From: GCA-2705995 sp048267965
Lineage (GTDB): Bacteria; Bacteroidota; Bacteroidia; Flavobacteriales_G; Salibacteraceae
Length of the DNA stretch: 64,000 nt
Direction of reading: 5' to 3'
NCBI GenBank assembly: GCA_048267965.1
Contig: JBLWWK010000006.1
Coordinates: 81,362 to 145,361 of the forward strand
The first letter of the stretch is position 1; each line of letters starts with the position of its first letter. The notes beneath the pieces were generated by a model. It was given only the letters and a program-made list of their open reading frames with translations, was not told where the DNA came from and searched no databases. A program made the translations under genes and the position numbers. Below, in pieces: positions 63,330 to 64,000 of the stretch.

Positions 63330-64000
63330 AAAGGATGAAAAAGAAGTTTTTACTCGTTTCGGTTTATTTTTAAAAAGTACTCGTGAGCTCAACACGATGT
63401 GTTTCGGTTCTCTCTTTCTTTTGTCTTGATACAGGGCAACAACTTGGGAAATTGTTGAGCCAGCTGGTGGGAGCGAAAAGCGAAGAAGTTGTTCTTAATT
63501 TCTTTTGGCTTGAACCAGGGCAGTAGCTTGGGGAGCTATTGAGCCAGCTGGCGGGATGGAAACAAAAGTTCAAGGCTGCGTATGAGATTTTGTTGAACTA
63601 CTGGCCTTCGCTCCATTACCTCACCCGAACTCGCAAACGGCATGCGTGTCTTTTTTTCAAAAAGCCGATGCCTGAGCTCAAACAGCGTGTTCGGTTACGC
63701 TGCGCTCTGGTATTTCTACCAAAACCATCGGATGCCGAAAAACTCAAGTCTACCGACTTGATTAAGGTTTTTAGAGATTCTCTTCTGGATTCTTCGAATG
63801 GGATGAAATTTTCTCTTTTCGTCTTAAAAACAAAGAGTGCTCAAATCCAAATTCGATTGAAAATCGGATGCTGTGACTTTTGGCAGTGATAGATGTTTTT
63901 GCCACCGCAGTTGCGATTTTTGGAAAAAATCAAAGCACGTAGGTGAAGCAGGGCAACAACTTGGGGAGTTGTTGAGCCAGCACGTGCGGAGGGTGAGGCG
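63330..64000 (-). repeat. Composite structured repeat, copy E (continues past the window)
   Basis: Read on the minus strand it gives M2 (63954-63974), M3 (about 63860-63905), M4 (about 63545-63745), M2 (63521-63541), M2 (63437-63457) and the CGAAACACATCGTGTTGAGC block (about 63382-63415), the same order as D plus extra units. It starts about 50 bases after the integrase stop. An apparent frame at 63539-63889 is not supported as a gene. Confidence 0.85.

Noticed and set aside
63539..63889. 116-codon open frame in repeat E
   Set aside because: It lies across modules M2 and M4, the matching copy D does not keep the frame open, and the composition is not protein-like.

Overview
The window looks like Bacteroidota chromosome, probably Flavobacteriales; family and genus cannot be fixed from this sequence alone. 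The reasons are low G+C, a subtilase ending in a type IX secretion (gliding/Por) sorting tail, lipoprotein signals, TAnnTTTG-type promoter boxes with no clear Shine-Dalgarno sequences, and typical lineage markers (ClpB, PAS kinases with an SHNxR H-box, DUF2452, RskA-like anti-sigma factor, arginine decarboxylase/agmatinase/deoxyhypusine-synthase-like operon, YeiH, GcvT, CapD-like epimerase, DUF493). I saw no rRNA, tRNA or CRISPR array.

Layout. 0-20.3 kb is core-like: a partial beta-rich protein, clpB, a seven-PAS histidine kinase with its response regulator and a possible kinase-fold protein, rlmI, an ECF sigma/anti-sigma pair, gpmI, a TPR histidine kinase and a FlgO-like/TPR/AraC regulator. 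20.4-33.2 kb is accessory: composite structured repeats (A, B, C), a papain-like hydrolase, a Crp-type regulator, a deleted hydrolase pseudogene, then a run of about ten small single genes, all on the + strand, many separated by related imperfect-palindrome spacers. That run (WG-repeat protein, trypsin-like protease, two unknowns, L,D-transpeptidase, GNAT, DHFR-like, Imm7-like, frameshifted OmpA-like, beta-lactamase-fold hydrolase) resembles a gene-cassette array. 33.2-56.2 kb returns to core genes: MDR dehydrogenase, a 1422-residue tandem-repeat protein, the polyamine operon, YeiH, a TspO-like protein, a T9SS subtilase, composite repeat D, comB, gcvT, a CapD-like epimerase with a thioesterase, an RND transporter, an S4 protein and DUF2797. 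56.3-61.4 kb is a second accessory block (serine hydrolase, AraC, VOC lipoprotein, unknown secreted proteins). 61.5-64 kb holds DUF493, a tyrosine recombinase and composite repeat E, an inverted counterpart of D.

Two signals are not explained by gene content. First, the 8-mer GTAGGAAC (usually within cGGTAGGAACCcG) occurs at least 36 times on the two strands by hand count, where about 1-2 are expected from base composition. It lies in genes and between them, once as a perfect inverted pair, and inside genes it is mostly read as Val-Pro-Thr or Val-Gly-Thr. This is how DNA uptake signals or other genome-wide architecture words behave. Second, repeats A-E are mosaics of structured modules, including a hairpin whose two arms change together between copies. 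These two signals, with the cassette-like array and the recombinase, are the strongest candidates for undescribed biology here.
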